Assembly (NCBI GenBank): GCA_008933615.1 | Contig: WBUR01000024.1 | Location: forward strand, 1-64,000 | Direction: 5' to 3' | Source: a bacterium | GTDB taxonomy: Bacteria; CLD3; SB21 | Length of the DNA: 64,000 nt | Part shown: piece after piece, positions 49,014-58,409 of the stretch | How the letters are laid out: each line of letters opens with the position of its first letter | Position numbering within the stretch: position 1 is the stretch's first letter | Notes under the pieces: model-generated | What the model was told of the DNA's origin: nothing | What the model saw: only the letters and a program-made list of their open reading frames with translations | Database searches by the model: none | Position numbers and translations under genes: made by a program

Positions 49014-49761
49014 TGTTTTAGTGATAAATGACCTTGTTGTTGACAGAGGTGCCGTATTTGAGTTACAAATTGCGAGTCTAAAACTAAAAGGCGGTGAAAT
49101 TCTCGGTGTTGTGGGCAACAATGGTGCTGGCAAAACCACACTTCTCTTGTCCATTCTCGAATTTCTTGACCGGGAGAAAGGTGAATTGAGGTTGTTTGAC
49201 AAAACTTGGAATGAAGATGAGATTTTCATTAAAAGGAATCTCGGCGCTTACTTGGATACATCATTTCTCATTGATTATATGCAAGTGGAAGAATACTATA
49301 GTTTTATCGCATCGGTTTATGGATTGGATATGATTGCTACAAAAACCCGAATTTCTGAATTTCTAGATTCACTACCTATCGAGTTTCTGTCAAAGCAACT
49401 CATCCGCGAATTATCGGCAGGAAATTTTACTAAGGTGGGTTTGATTGGTTCGCTCATTCACAAACCGAAGCTTATATTATGGGACGAGCCATTTGCAAAT
49501 CTGGATCCTTATTCGAAAAATCGATTGATGGAACTGGTACTGGAGGTCAAAGCTGAAGAGAATACTTCTTTTATCATTAGTTCTCATAACATCGAAGAAA
49601 TCTACAGCATTGCCGATAGATTTCTCGTTCTTGATAAGGGCAGAACTTTGGCAGCAGAAGCAAAAGACGTTCTTTCAAGAGATGATATTAACAATCTTCT
49701 GGGGCTCAAGAGGAAGGAATATTTATCTACTACATCATTGAACCTAACTAAGAAGTTATGA
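48994..49761 (+). CDS. ABC transporter ATP-binding protein
   Basis: The 255-residue ATPase has Walker A VVGNNGAGKTTL, a divergent signature LSAGN in place of LSGGQ, Walker B LILWDEPFANLD and the H-loop SSHNIEEI. It resembles the CcmA/NatA/LanF group that pairs with ABC-2 permeases. The start at 48994 follows AGGTGGAG and overlaps the permease by 20 bases. It is the last gene of the island. Confidence 0.9.
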   Translation: MPKLDSDVLVINDLVVDRGAVFELQIASLKLKGGEILGVVGNNGAGKTTLLLSILEFLDREKGELRLFDKTWNEDEIFIKRNLGAYLDTSFLIDYMQVEEYYSFIASVYGLDMIATKTRISEFLDSLPIEFLSKQLIRELSAGNFTKVGLIGSLIHKPKLILWDEPFANLDPYSKNRLMELVLEVKAEENTSFIISSHNIEEIYSIADRFLVLDKGRTLAAEAKDVLSRDDINNLLGLKRKEYLSTTSLNLTKKL

Positions 49762-49855
49762 ACTGCGCCATTGTAGATTCTGACTCACTTACACGAGTTT
49801 CGTGTCCACTATTTGAGATGCTTCAAATTTGTCCAGAAATCACCACGGTTCAAGT

Positions 49856-50290
49856 CTATGCCAAATCAGCTCTATCACTCTCACCCATGACTTTAATAAC
49901 GACCCGTTTTTTTCGCTGTCCGTCGAATTCGGCATAATAAATCTGCTGCCAAGGGCCGAAGTCCAGCTGGCCTTTGGTGATCGGAACGATCACTTCATGA
50001 TGGATGATCAAGCTTTTTAGATGAGCGTCGCCGTTATCTTCGCCCGTGCGGTGATGCAGATAGTTCGGATTAAACGGGGCAAGTTTTTCAAGCCAGGCAT
50101 CGATATCCTGTATCAAACCCGATTCAGCGTCATTGACATATACGCCCGCGGTTATGTGCATCGCGGAAACGAGCGCCATACCTTCTTCAATTCCCGATTT
50201 ATGTACGGCCGCTTCGACGTCTTGCGTGATGTTGATATAGTCGCGCCTGTTCTTGGTATTAAACCATAGGTATTCTGTAAACGACTTCAT
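49856..50290 (-). CDS. YjbQ family protein (UPF0047, thiamine-phosphate synthase-like)
   Basis: The 144-residue protein has the UPF0047 motifs [34 protein letters not shown] and [13 protein letters not shown]. The conserved His/Glu/Asp set is intact. YjbQ has weak thiamine-phosphate synthase activity in E. coli; the true role is unclear. It is the last gene of the minus-strand run that begins at dnaJ. Confidence 0.92.
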   Translation of the reverse strand: MKSFTEYLWFNTKNRRDYINITQDVEAAVHKSGIEEGMALVSAMHITAGVYVNDAESGLIQDIDAWLEKLAPFNPNYLHHRTGEDNGDAHLKSLIIHHEVIVPITKGQLDFGPWQQIYYAEFDGQRKKRVVIKVMGESDRADLA

Positions 50291-50319
50291 AGCAATCTTT
50301 CCTTACGCAGCCGATGGCG

Positions 50320-51096
50320 CTACTCGATCATCATTCCGATGCGTGACCACCGTATGTCGAAGTTATCGTCAGAAGCGGTGGACCAGTACACCATGAGCGC
50401 TTTTCCTATGACATACTCGCGCGGAACAAATCCCCATTGACGGCTGTCGTAGCTGCGATCGCGGTTGTCGCCCATTGCGAAGAGTGTACCTTCAGGAACC
50501 TTTACCGGGCCGTAGTTATCACGGCTGCCTGCGTTTTTTGGAAATACGGTTTCATACCCTTTGTCGCGCGGAATGATGTCGGGGTCTTCATATTTTAATC
50601 CCGGCGGATCAACGATGTCGCTGAGCGGCGCGCCGTCAACATAGACAATTTTGTTTTTGATCTCAACCGTCTGCCCTGCAACGGCGACGCACCGTTTGAT
50701 GTAATCGACCAGAGGATCGGGCGGAAATTTGAAAACGATTACATCGCCGGAACGCGGTTCACGTAATGCGGGCAATTGATACTGCGGAATTTTTATTTCC
50801 GTAAACGGGATTTTGTCGGGTGTTTTCGCTCCGTACACAAATTTATTAACCAACAGGAGGTCGCCAACTAGCAGCGTGTTTTCCATGGATCCGGTTGGAA
50901 TTTTAAATGCCTGGAGAAAAAAAATCCGTATGATATATGCAAAAAGAAGGGCGTACAAGGCAATCTGAAAGAGCTCAAGCGTTTTGCTTTTTTCTTTTTT
51001 TGAAGCCTCTGCGATGGAAGGTTTGTCCGGCGGGGAAGTTTCTTCCGAATTCATAGGCAAAACCAGGCTGCTATCAGGCAGTTCGTTAATAGACAT
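50320..51096 (-). CDS. lepB: Signal peptidase I (copy 1)
   Basis: The 258-residue protein has one membrane helix (residues 43-62) and the catalytic pair Ser70 (IPTGSMENTL) and Lys134 (DYIKRCVAVAGQ), with box E GDNRDRSYDSRQWGFVP. It cleaves signal peptides on the outer face of the inner membrane. It lies five bases after a second, larger lepB. The N-terminus has a Pro/Ser-rich cytoplasmic tail. Confidence 0.94.
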   Translation of the reverse strand: MSINELPDSSLVLPMNSEETSPPDKPSIAEASKKEKSKTLELFQIALYALLFAYIIRIFFLQAFKIPTGSMENTLLVGDLLLVNKFVYGAKTPDKIPFTEIKIPQYQLPALREPRSGDVIVFKFPPDPLVDYIKRCVAVAGQTVEIKNKIVYVDGAPLSDIVDPPGLKYEDPDIIPRDKGYETVFPKNAGSRDNYGPVKVPEGTLFAMGDNRDRSYDSRQWGFVPREYVIGKALMVYWSTASDDNFDIRWSRIGMMIE

Positions 51097-51101
51097 AAAA
51101 T

Positions 51102-52061
51102 TTATCTGATGATTGTTCCAATACGTTTCCAGTTCACTTTGGAAAGATTAAGCGTACTGAATAATTTAAGAATATAGTTGGTCTGTTTGGCGGCTTCTAC
51201 ATTGGACCAGTAAATGAATAGTCCCTCGCCGGCGACATGATCGCGCGGAACCGGGCCCCAAAAACGGCTGTCCAAACTATTGTCGCGATTATCGCCCATC
51301 ATAAAATAATAATCCTGGCCGACTTCATACGAGTCCGCTTTGATTCCGTCCACATAGTATCCGTCGGCGCGCCGTTCAAATTGTTTATGGTCGCGCAGCG
51401 CGAGGTATTTAATAAAGTCGTCGTTATTTGGAGAGATCGTGATCAAATCTCCCTTCGCTGGAATACGCAGAGGCCCGAAGTTCTCGCCCGTTCCCATTGT
51501 TTTTGGAAATACGTCGCTCGTGGCGCCGGAATTTGGATCGTAAGGGTAATAATGGATTCCAGGAAAATCAAAACTTTCAGAAAACAATTTCCCGTCCACA
51601 TATAATTCTTTATTTTTTATTTCCAGTGTTTGTCCTGCCGCCGCGACGCATCGTTTTATATAATCTAACCCCAGCTGGCCTTCCATATTGGCCAGTTCCG
51701 GATGAGGAAACCGAAACACAACCACGTCTCCTTGTTCAGGTTCCTTGAACGATGGAAACCGGTAACGCGGCAGCTGAATGCCCGTGAAAGGAATGTTTTC
51801 CGGCGTCTGAGCGCCGTAGACGCACTTATTTACAAATATAAAATCGCCTACCAGCAGAGTGCTGACCATGGAACTCGTTGGAATAGTGAATGCCTGCAGA
51901 AAGAATGTTTGCACAAAATAGAAAACACCCAACGCCCACGCAAACGATTTTACGGATTCCGTCGTTTTTTCTTTGAAGGTTTGTTCTTTTTTTATTTCCT
52001 GCTGTTGAGCACGGAGCGCTGCGGTTTTAGAGTTCTTGTCTTTTAACTGGTCTTTTATCAT
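51102..52061 (-). CDS. lepB: Signal peptidase I (copy 2, larger)
   Basis: The 319-residue protein has catalytic Ser64 (IPTSSMVSTL) and Lys136 (DYIKRCVAAAGQ), and box E GDNRDNSLDSRFWGPVP. Compared with copy 1 it has a larger beta domain around residues 160-260, so the two may prefer different substrates. The N-terminus is charged (KDQLKDKNSKTAALRAQQQE). The tandem copies are clearly related and probably arose by duplication. Confidence 0.94.
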   Translation of the reverse strand: MIKDQLKDKNSKTAALRAQQQEIKKEQTFKEKTTESVKSFAWALGVFYFVQTFFLQAFTIPTSSMVSTLLVGDFIFVNKCVYGAQTPENIPFTGIQLPRYRFPSFKEPEQGDVVVFRFPHPELANMEGQLGLDYIKRCVAAAGQTLEIKNKELYVDGKLFSESFDFPGIHYYPYDPNSGATSDVFPKTMGTGENFGPLRIPAKGDLITISPNNDDFIKYLALRDHKQFERRADGYYVDGIKADSYEVGQDYYFMMGDNRDNSLDSRFWGPVPRDHVAGEGLFIYWSNVEAAKQTNYILKLFSTLNLSKVNWKRIGTIIR

Positions 52062-52131
52062 AAAATATTACCCTTTTAAATACAATGGAAAACGCGGCTT
52101 AGTTACATAAATTCAGATGAAGAAACAAGTT

Positions 52132-52614
52132 TTATTTCTGCCTTAGTTTGTTTTTGATCTTGTCGGCGATAAACGGGGGAACAAATGATTGTATGTCGCC
52201 TCCGAACGACGCTACTTCCTTAACAATACTTGAATTCAAATAAGTATATTTTTCTCCCGGCATCATTAAGATGGTGACGACTTCCTGCGCCAAACGGCGA
52301 TTGACATGCGCCATTTGAAGTTCGTATTCGAAATCGGATATGACGCGAAGTCCGCGAATCAGCGCTTTTGCCTGACGATCCTTGGCGAACTGTACCAGTA
52401 AACCGTCAAAACTTTCGCAGGTCACATTCGGCCAAGATTTAACGGCTTCGCGGATCATATCCTCTCGTTCCTCCGCGGTAAATAACGGCGTCTTTTTCGG
52501 GTTTTTTGCTACAGTTACAATGACACGGTCAAAGAGCGCCGCTGCGCGTTCGATAATGTCAATGTGACCGAACGTCAAAGGATCAAAAGTTCCGGGGTAC
52601 AATGCTGTTTTCAT
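52132..52614 (-). CDS. coaD: Phosphopantetheine adenylyltransferase
   Basis: The 160-residue enzyme makes dephospho-CoA from phosphopantetheine and ATP. It has the nucleotidyltransferase motif ALYPGTFDPLTFGHIDII, the RGLRVISDFEYELQMAHVNR region (residues about 88-107) and the C-terminal SSIVKEVASFGG in place of ISSTxVR. The length is normal. It follows rsmD by seven bases; the rsmD-coaD order is common in bacteria. Confidence 0.96.
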   Translation of the reverse strand: MKTALYPGTFDPLTFGHIDIIERAAALFDRVIVTVAKNPKKTPLFTAEEREDMIREAVKSWPNVTCESFDGLLVQFAKDRQAKALIRGLRVISDFEYELQMAHVNRRLAQEVVTILMMPGEKYTYLNSSIVKEVASFGGDIQSFVPPFIADKIKNKLRQK

Positions 52615-52621
52615 ATAAACC

Positions 52622-53176
52622 TTATACGTTTTTCAATAAAATTGTTACAAGCGATTCGCCCCATTTTCTCTGCTTATATAATGAAAAATCCTTGAAAGTT
52701 TCGAATGGAACAAACGGTTCGCCCGGCGCCGTCTCTATGACCAGTACGCCGTGAGGATTCATGCAATCAAACTTTATGATCTTTTCAATAAGAACGTTGC
52801 CGATTCTCTGTTCATAAGGCGGGTCAGCTAAAATGATATCGAATTTTTTACCCTTCTCCAAGAAACTGAGTGCGTCAGCCTGTACCACCTGAACGGTATT
52901 TCCCAGATTGGTTATCGCAATGTTCTTATTAATGATCGTGATCGCGCGCGGCGCTAGTTCAACAAACGTCACATCGGAACTGCCCCGGCTAAGCGCTTCA
53001 ATACCCAAGCTGCCGGTTCCTGAAAACAAATCGCAAACGGAACATTGTGAAATATCTTTTAAATTAGCGAGGCAATTGTAAATGAATTCTTTGACGATGT
53101 CTTTGGTAGGACGAACAAATTCGACGTTTAAATCGGATAAAATCAAACCGCGGCGTTGTCCTGCGATGATGCGCAT
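52622..53176 (-). CDS. rsmD: 16S rRNA (guanine966-N2) methyltransferase
   Basis: The 184-residue enzyme methylates 16S rRNA. It has the SAM motif DLFSGTGSLGIEALSRGSS and the catalytic LADPPYEQ. The N-terminal MRIIAGQRRGLILSD is characteristic. It is in a run with coaD downstream and a PilN-like gene upstream. Confidence 0.95.
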   Translation of the reverse strand: MRIIAGQRRGLILSDLNVEFVRPTKDIVKEFIYNCLANLKDISQCSVCDLFSGTGSLGIEALSRGSSDVTFVELAPRAITIINKNIAITNLGNTVQVVQADALSFLEKGKKFDIILADPPYEQRIGNVLIEKIIKFDCMNPHGVLVIETAPGEPFVPFETFKDFSLYKQRKWGESLVTILLKNV

Positions 53177-53200
53177 AATTAGCTCAGCCTTCGCCGAGAA

Positions 53201-54175
53201 TTATTTACCATCCGTTGCAGCGGTGTCTGAAACGGTCGTAGGAATCAAGACATTGTAATCGAAGAGAATCACATCCGGCTTCATCTTCTTTATATCTTTT
53301 TGCCTGGGGTCTCTAAGAGCGAAAGTTATTTCATATCTGGTCATTTCAATATTCAGGCTCAGCTTCGACAGGGTCGTTGCGAATTTCAAAAAATTTTCCA
53401 TTTGGCCCGTTAATTTACATTGGACGCTATGTTTCCCCATGATAACGCCTTTTGACTCTTTTGATTTCCCCGTATCGTCGGCTTGTAAAGCATCGGATAA
53501 AGCAAGCAGCTTGATTTTCTTTTTCGCTTTTTCCAAAGGAATATAAACGGTGTTAATGGTGTCGGTTTCGGCCCCGGTGGTTAAACGCAAAGTTCCCGAA
53601 AGGGAACGTTTGAATCTGAATCCGGCTATTCTCGAATCGCGCTCAATTTTTTCAGGACGGGTTTCATCAATCGTTTTAGAGTTCAGATAGGCATTCGTAA
53701 ATTCGATGACTTCCTTTTCGGTCTTTCCATAAAAATCGATTGCATAATCGTTGCCGTCGAGGGTAAATTCAGAAACAAATATTGCGGGTTTACTCAGTCT
53801 CAGAGCGTTCAGATGGGTCAGAAATTGAATGTCCCTGGTTTGCTGCCGGATGGTATTTGCCATATACAACTGCCGAATTTTTTCCCGGCGCTGTTCTTCT
53901 ACCATTTCCGGAGACGGCGCTTCTTCCACTGGCGGCAGTAAATTCAACGGGCCGGTATATTGTTCTACCCAATTTACCACCGTGTAACGCTCCATAATCA
54001 AGAATATACCGCCTGCGATAATGGCGATAAAAAGGATAGTCAATTTCATAACCCGCGCGCCGCCCTTTTTTGCTGCGGAACGAAAGGTCTGGCCTGTCGG
54101 GTCATCTTTTTTGGGGGCAGATTCACGAGCAACAGGGGTTGATAATTGGTTATGCAAGAGATTGATCTTTATCAT
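53201..54175 (-). CDS. PilN-like bitopic membrane protein
   Basis: The 324-residue protein opens MIKINLLHNQL, the PilN/GspL signature, and has a single helix near residues 45-62 (LTILFIAIIAGGIFLIM), then a periplasmic part. It follows a PilM-like gene by four bases, the order of type IV pilus and type II secretion platforms. The periplasmic domain lacks an obvious PilO partner next to it. The role is inferred from the N-terminus and neighbour. Confidence 0.65.
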   Translation of the reverse strand: MIKINLLHNQLSTPVARESAPKKDDPTGQTFRSAAKKGGARVMKLTILFIAIIAGGIFLIMERYTVVNWVEQYTGPLNLLPPVEEAPSPEMVEEQRREKIRQLYMANTIRQQTRDIQFLTHLNALRLSKPAIFVSEFTLDGNDYAIDFYGKTEKEVIEFTNAYLNSKTIDETRPEKIERDSRIAGFRFKRSLSGTLRLTTGAETDTINTVYIPLEKAKKKIKLLALSDALQADDTGKSKESKGVIMGKHSVQCKLTGQMENFLKFATTLSKLSLNIEMTRYEITFALRDPRQKDIKKMKPDVILFDYNVLIPTTVSDTAATDGK

Positions 54176-54179
54176 GTTC

Positions 54180-55253
54180 TTATGCTGTTAAGATTTTAAT
54201 AGCGGCACCGACGCATTCGGCGAAAGGAGAATAATCCGGCGGCGGCACTTCTTCTTTCGGCTCAACTTCCGAATCGTCTTCATTCTTATTCGCCGTTGAC
54301 TCTTCATTGGCAAACGGTTTAGGTATTTGTATTTTTGCAAAAGGATTAATAGCCGATGGATTAAATCGGGCATCAACAAAAGGAAGAGCGGATGCGGCAA
54401 ATTCATTGCATAGGATCACGCGGCCCAGCGCAAGGTTTTTTTGCGAGCTTTGGTTATATACTTCCATCGCATTATCCAGATGCCTGTTAAGCAAGGACGC
54501 GATCTTTTGAGGAGAACTTTTTGAAGTCGTGGTGAATTGATAAACGTGTTCAACCTCGTAATCGTCACAAAGCAGGATGGTGGTGGCGCCGGGCTTGAGT
54601 TCAACCAGCGCAGTCATTCCTCCCGGATAACGGTCATAATTCATTTCATACACCGCGTGAGAACATAGTATATCCACATCGATACCGGCCAAATTAATCT
54701 TAACCTTTTCCAGAACTTGACTCAGTGTCTCAACAAAACGACGCCGGATCCCAACGATTAAAACGGGATCGAGTTTGGATTCATCGGAGATAGAGCGGAG
54801 GTTGGCCGTGTTGACGATGAATTGATCGACCTCATCGAGGATTTGTTTTCCGATTTCCCACTTGACAAAACTCTCGAATTCATCTTCCGTACAATTCGCC
54901 TCCACATACGTTTTGTGAATGGTCGTCAGCTGGGTGTTGATGCTGAGGTTAAAACGTTTGGCTTGTATGGCATTATCTTCAATGCCGCCGTTGATATAGG
55001 AATAAAGATCGGAAACGTTCTTTTCAACACCTTCGATCCCGGATCCGAATTTCATAGTGGTCGGTATCATACCGAATTTACTTGCGTAAAATTCGGAATC
55101 GCCTTTTTCCACTTCTGCGAAATAAATGTGCTGGCCTCTTAAGCTGATGCCAAGCGCGGTATTCTCGTAAAGCGCCTTTTTTTCTGAAAATTCGCGGTCA
55201 ATCTCGTCATGATCGAGAATGCCCCGATCGCTTTGTACATTTAGAGTGCTCAT
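54180..55253 (-). CDS. PilM-like actin-fold protein
   Basis: The 357-residue protein has the PilM/FtsA-type layout: ALGISLRGQHIYFAEVEKG, the KWEIGKQI region, LAGIDVDILCSHAVYEMNY and MTALVELKPGATTILLCDD. In pili PilM sits in the cytoplasm and recruits PilN. An acidic proline-rich linker precedes the last 20 residues. It is between a TM protein and the PilN-like gene; pilB/C/T/Q are not in the window. Confidence 0.7.
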   Translation of the reverse strand: MSTLNVQSDRGILDHDEIDREFSEKKALYENTALGISLRGQHIYFAEVEKGDSEFYASKFGMIPTTMKFGSGIEGVEKNVSDLYSYINGGIEDNAIQAKRFNLSINTQLTTIHKTYVEANCTEDEFESFVKWEIGKQILDEVDQFIVNTANLRSISDESKLDPVLIVGIRRRFVETLSQVLEKVKINLAGIDVDILCSHAVYEMNYDRYPGGMTALVELKPGATTILLCDDYEVEHVYQFTTTSKSSPQKIASLLNRHLDNAMEVYNQSSQKNLALGRVILCNEFAASALPFVDARFNPSAINPFAKIQIPKPFANEESTANKNEDDSEVEPKEEVPPPDYSPFAECVGAAIKILTA

Positions 55254-55277
55254 TCATTCACCGTGTTAGATGGTAAG

Positions 55278-55850
55278 TTACAGCGCAAGCTCTGCTTTTT
55301 CATCCCAGCTGATCTCTCCTTCGATGACCGCGCCAATCTTTTCAATGTCTTTTTCATCTTTGGACGGTTTGATATTGAATGTCTTTCGCCCGGATTTGGT
55401 TGTGAGTTCAAGAATGAATTTCTCGCCGGTATACGGATTGTAGCTCAAAGAATCTAAGTATATTTTCTTGAATTCTCCCAAGGATTTTCCGCCGAGCGTC
55501 TCGTGATTTTCTTCAAACCGCATATAGGCGTTGTACAAAGGCTGGAACAGAGAGTCCGGAAGTATCTCCGGTTTGGCCTGTTTTGCAAAATCAATCAGCT
55601 TATCAATATCGGATGTAAACGACGTGTCCGTATATAAAGTCAAATACTCAAGCTGGAACAGCATTTTGATCTTTGCTTTGGTTAGTTTGTGATAGTTTTT
55701 CTGGATCTGTTTTTCTTTGGCCGGCCCTAAAATTGACCAAATCAAAACCAAGGTCATCAGTACAATACCGATTTTTAGAAAAATGTTTCCTTGAGCTTTG
55801 GGTCTTAAATTGCTGTCTGATTTCTTCTCAACTTGCTTTTCCTCTGACAT
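55278..55850 (-). CDS. Hypothetical protein with one membrane helix
   Basis: The 190-residue protein is not a family I know. A lysine-rich N-terminus is followed by one helix (IFLKIGIVLMTLVLIWSIL, residues 24-42), then a helical region and a small beta domain ending in EGEISWDEKAELAL. The LSYNPYTGEKFILEL segment resembles a short motif seen in pilin-associated domains, but this is weak. It is in the PilM run, so a role in the same envelope system is plausible. Confidence 0.55.
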   Translation of the reverse strand: MSEEKQVEKKSDSNLRPKAQGNIFLKIGIVLMTLVLIWSILGPAKEKQIQKNYHKLTKAKIKMLFQLEYLTLYTDTSFTSDIDKLIDFAKQAKPEILPDSLFQPLYNAYMRFEENHETLGGKSLGEFKKIYLDSLSYNPYTGEKFILELTTKSGRKTFNIKPSKDEKDIEKIGAVIEGEISWDEKAELAL

Positions 55851-55871
55851 AAATCCTCCGTAAACTGATGT

Positions 55872-56456
55872 TTATTGAATTTCAACAAATGGTTTTATTT
55901 TTGCAAACATTTTTTTGCCGATGCCCTTAACATTCTTCAAATCGTCCACACTTCGAAAATGGCCTTTTTTGTTCCTATACTCTACTATTCGTTCCGCTAT
56001 TTTTTCTCCAACGCCCGGAAGCCCGCTTAATTCGGCCGCCGTGGCCTCATTGATATTGATTTGTTTGACGGGCGCATCCTGTACCTGCAAAAAAAACGAA
56101 TCTATAGATTCCCGTCCAGCGCCCAATGCCAGTAATTTTTTCAGCGAATCCGCCTGCCGGCTCCATCGGTTAAACGAAACTGAGTCTCCGTTAAAAAGGG
56201 CAATCAATGAATCTTTTTCATTCCGGCTTAAAGCAGAATCATTAAAAATCCGTTCTGATAAATTCTTAAAGGAATCTGGCGTACTCTCGTTTTGAGCCTT
56301 CACTTCATGGGCGGAGACATACGTGCGAACGTAAGGGATCGCCGCACCGATAACGGAAAGAACGGCAAGCAAGAGTACTACATAAGTTTCCTGCCTCGTT
56401 AGTCCAAACAACAAAAAAAAACGGTACAGCGGCTCTGAAATTTTTTTAAAGAACAT
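55872..56456 (-). CDS. ComEA-like helix-hairpin-helix protein
   Basis: The 194-residue protein has an N-terminal membrane helix (VVLLLAVLSVIGAAIPYV) and a C-terminal double HhH domain (ININEATAAELSGLPGVGEK, then VDDLKNVKGIGKKMFAKIKP). ComEA proteins bind incoming DNA at the membrane during natural uptake. With PilM/PilN-like neighbours, a DNA-uptake pilus role is plausible. It is 11 bases downstream of dnaJ. Confidence 0.85.
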   Translation of the reverse strand: MFFKKISEPLYRFFLLFGLTRQETYVVLLLAVLSVIGAAIPYVRTYVSAHEVKAQNESTPDSFKNLSERIFNDSALSRNEKDSLIALFNGDSVSFNRWSRQADSLKKLLALGAGRESIDSFFLQVQDAPVKQININEATAAELSGLPGVGEKIAERIVEYRNKKGHFRSVDDLKNVKGIGKKMFAKIKPFVEIQ

Positions 56457-56467
56457 GGTTTTACGTT

Positions 56468-57598
56468 TTATCCGGCAAACGCTTCTTTCACTTTTTTGAA
56501 AAATCCTTTATCCGTATTTGAAGAAGGCGAGAGGTTTTCGCAATCCGTCAGTTCACGTATAATCTTTTTCTCACGTTCGGTCAAATGGGTCGGCGTATAT
56601 ACCATCACGCGAACCAACTGATCCCCGGAACCGGATCCATTTAAATGCGGAATACCTTTGCTGCGCATACGTAAAATCTTACCTGATTGAATGCCGGACG
56701 GGATCGTCAGTTTCGCCTTTCCCGACAGGGTCGGTATTTCGATTTCATCGCCGAGCACGGCCTGCGGAAAACTAATGGGAAGATCGAGTAGAACGTCATC
56801 GCCATGGCGTTCGAAAAGTTCATCTTCAAGTTCTTCCATAATGACAATCACATCTCCGGCTTGCCCGCCGCGAGGGGCGGCATGGCCTTGTCCGCGCAAC
56901 GGAATATAATTGCCCGTGGTCACGCCCGGCGGAACTTTGACGTTGATAACGGTTTCCCCGATCATTACGCCGTCCCCATGACAGGCCGTACACGGTTTCT
57001 CAACGACCGTTCCTTGGCCTTCGCAGTTTTTGCAAACCGTTACGTTGACAAATTGCCCGAATATCGAGCGCGAGACTTGTTTGACCTGACCGGAGCCGTG
57101 ACAAAGAGAGCATGTTTTTCGTTTACTCCCGGGCGCTGCGCCGTTGCCGCCGCAGGTGGAACATTCTTTGTTTTTGCGTAATTTTATCTTTTTAGTAACG
57201 CCTTCGGCAATTTCCTGAATTGTCAACTTCAGTTTGACTTCCAGATCGGCTCCGCGCTTCGGACGGGAAGAGTGTCCGCCGCCGAATGAGTCGCCGAATC
57301 CAAAACCCTGAAATATATCGCTGAAATGCGAGAAAATGTCATTGATGTCGTCAAATCCCTGCTGACCCATACCGCGAAGTCCTTCATGGCCGTAACGGTC
57401 ATAGTTCGCGCGCTTTTGATCATCGCTCAATACAGAATAGGCTTCTGCTATTTCCTTAAATTTTTCCTCGGAAACTTTATCGCCCGGATTTTTATCGGGA
57501 TGATACTGCATGGCCAATTTTCGGTACGATTTTTTGATATCGTCCAAAGATGCGGTTTTACTCACTCCGAGAATTTCGTAATAATCGCGTTTGGTCAT
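56468..57598 (-). CDS. dnaJ: Chaperone protein DnaJ
   Basis: The 376-residue protein has a J domain with HPD (YHPDKNPGD), a Gly/Phe-rich linker, four CxxCxGxG-type zinc motifs ([32 protein letters not shown]) and the C-terminal substrate domains. It stimulates DnaK; dnaK and grpE are not in the window. ATG at 57598 gives the family start [13 protein letters not shown] and has GGGAGAG upstream; an in-frame TTG 21 bases earlier is less likely. Confidence 0.96.
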   Translation of the reverse strand: MTKRDYYEILGVSKTASLDDIKKSYRKLAMQYHPDKNPGDKVSEEKFKEIAEAYSVLSDDQKRANYDRYGHEGLRGMGQQGFDDINDIFSHFSDIFQGFGFGDSFGGGHSSRPKRGADLEVKLKLTIQEIAEGVTKKIKLRKNKECSTCGGNGAAPGSKRKTCSLCHGSGQVKQVSRSIFGQFVNVTVCKNCEGQGTVVEKPCTACHGDGVMIGETVINVKVPPGVTTGNYIPLRGQGHAAPRGGQAGDVIVIMEELEDELFERHGDDVLLDLPISFPQAVLGDEIEIPTLSGKAKLTIPSGIQSGKILRMRSKGIPHLNGSGSGDQLVRVMVYTPTHLTEREKKIIRELTDCENLSPSSNTDKGFFKKVKEAFAG

Positions 57599-57770
57599 AA
57601 ATGAATTAATCTCTCCCAAAAAAATCGTATTGGTTCAAAGGCTGGTGAATATATGAATTGAGTCAATATTAAGCAATACAATTTACATTGAGCCAAAACC
57701 GAGATTGCAGATCCGCCTGGAGTTCCGGCACTGCCGGATGCAGCCTAAATTCAGAATTTGCAACCTGATG

Positions 57771-58331
57771 TTAAAGTCCTAAGGCATCTGAATTGTTCTG
57801 CAATGCTTTGATTACAAACCCGATATGTTCGTCCAGATCAACCAGTAATTCGACAGCTCCACGCGTAATATCTTCGCGATTTACTTTAGCGGCAAAGGCT
57901 TTATCCTTCATTTTCTTTCGTACGGATTTAACCTCCACTTCTTTCACGCTTCTGGACGGGCGCACATACGAAACGGCCGTAATGAAACCGCATAATTCAT
58001 CGCATGCGAATAACGTTTTCTCAAGCAGCGAATCCCGCGTGACGCCCGTATAGTCGGCATGCGACATGATCGCGCGCCGTATATCGTCCGCATAACCTTT
58101 TTCTTTAAGAATAGAATTTCCTTTGTACGGATGGCCGTCCGGATCAACGGGATCGGGGAACCTCTCGTAATCAAAATCGTGGAGCAGCGCCGTTATGCCC
58201 CACTTTTCTTCATCCTCACCGAACTTTTTGGCATAGGCGCGAACGGCCGTTTCTACCGCCAGCGCGTGTTTGCGTAAACTTTCGCCTTTCGTGTATTCAC
58301 ATAGTAATTGCCAAGCATCGTCGCGTGTCAT
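57771..58331 (-). CDS. HD-domain hydrolase
   Basis: The 186-residue protein has the HD pattern KHALAVETAVRAYAKKFG, LLHDFDYERFPDP and IMSHADY, giving the metal-binding His and Asp set. The common description is a predicted hydrolase of the HDIG family; the substrate is not known. It is 172 bases upstream of dnaJ; the gap has a TCCGGC(ACT)GCCGGA hairpin at 57724-57738. Confidence 0.88.
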   Translation of the reverse strand: MTRDDAWQLLCEYTKGESLRKHALAVETAVRAYAKKFGEDEEKWGITALLHDFDYERFPDPVDPDGHPYKGNSILKEKGYADDIRRAIMSHADYTGVTRDSLLEKTLFACDELCGFITAVSYVRPSRSVKEVEVKSVRKKMKDKAFAAKVNREDITRGAVELLVDLDEHIGFVIKALQNNSDALGL

Positions 58332-58409
58332 ACTATTCCTTTTGTTAATGAGGCAAATTCAAATAAAAATTTTATTGCTTGCCATTGAATTATATAAGAA
58401 GTTTAGAGT

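Noticed and set aside
43494-49761. Lanthipeptide, sactipeptide or lasso locus
   Set aside because: No LanB/C/M, radical SAM, or lasso cyclase/peptidase gene is present; only C39 export and thiol-oxidation genes.
43154-49855. Integrated element with integrase or transposase around the bacteriocin genes
   Set aside because: No integrase, transposase, tRNA attachment site or flanking direct repeat was found despite the composition shift.
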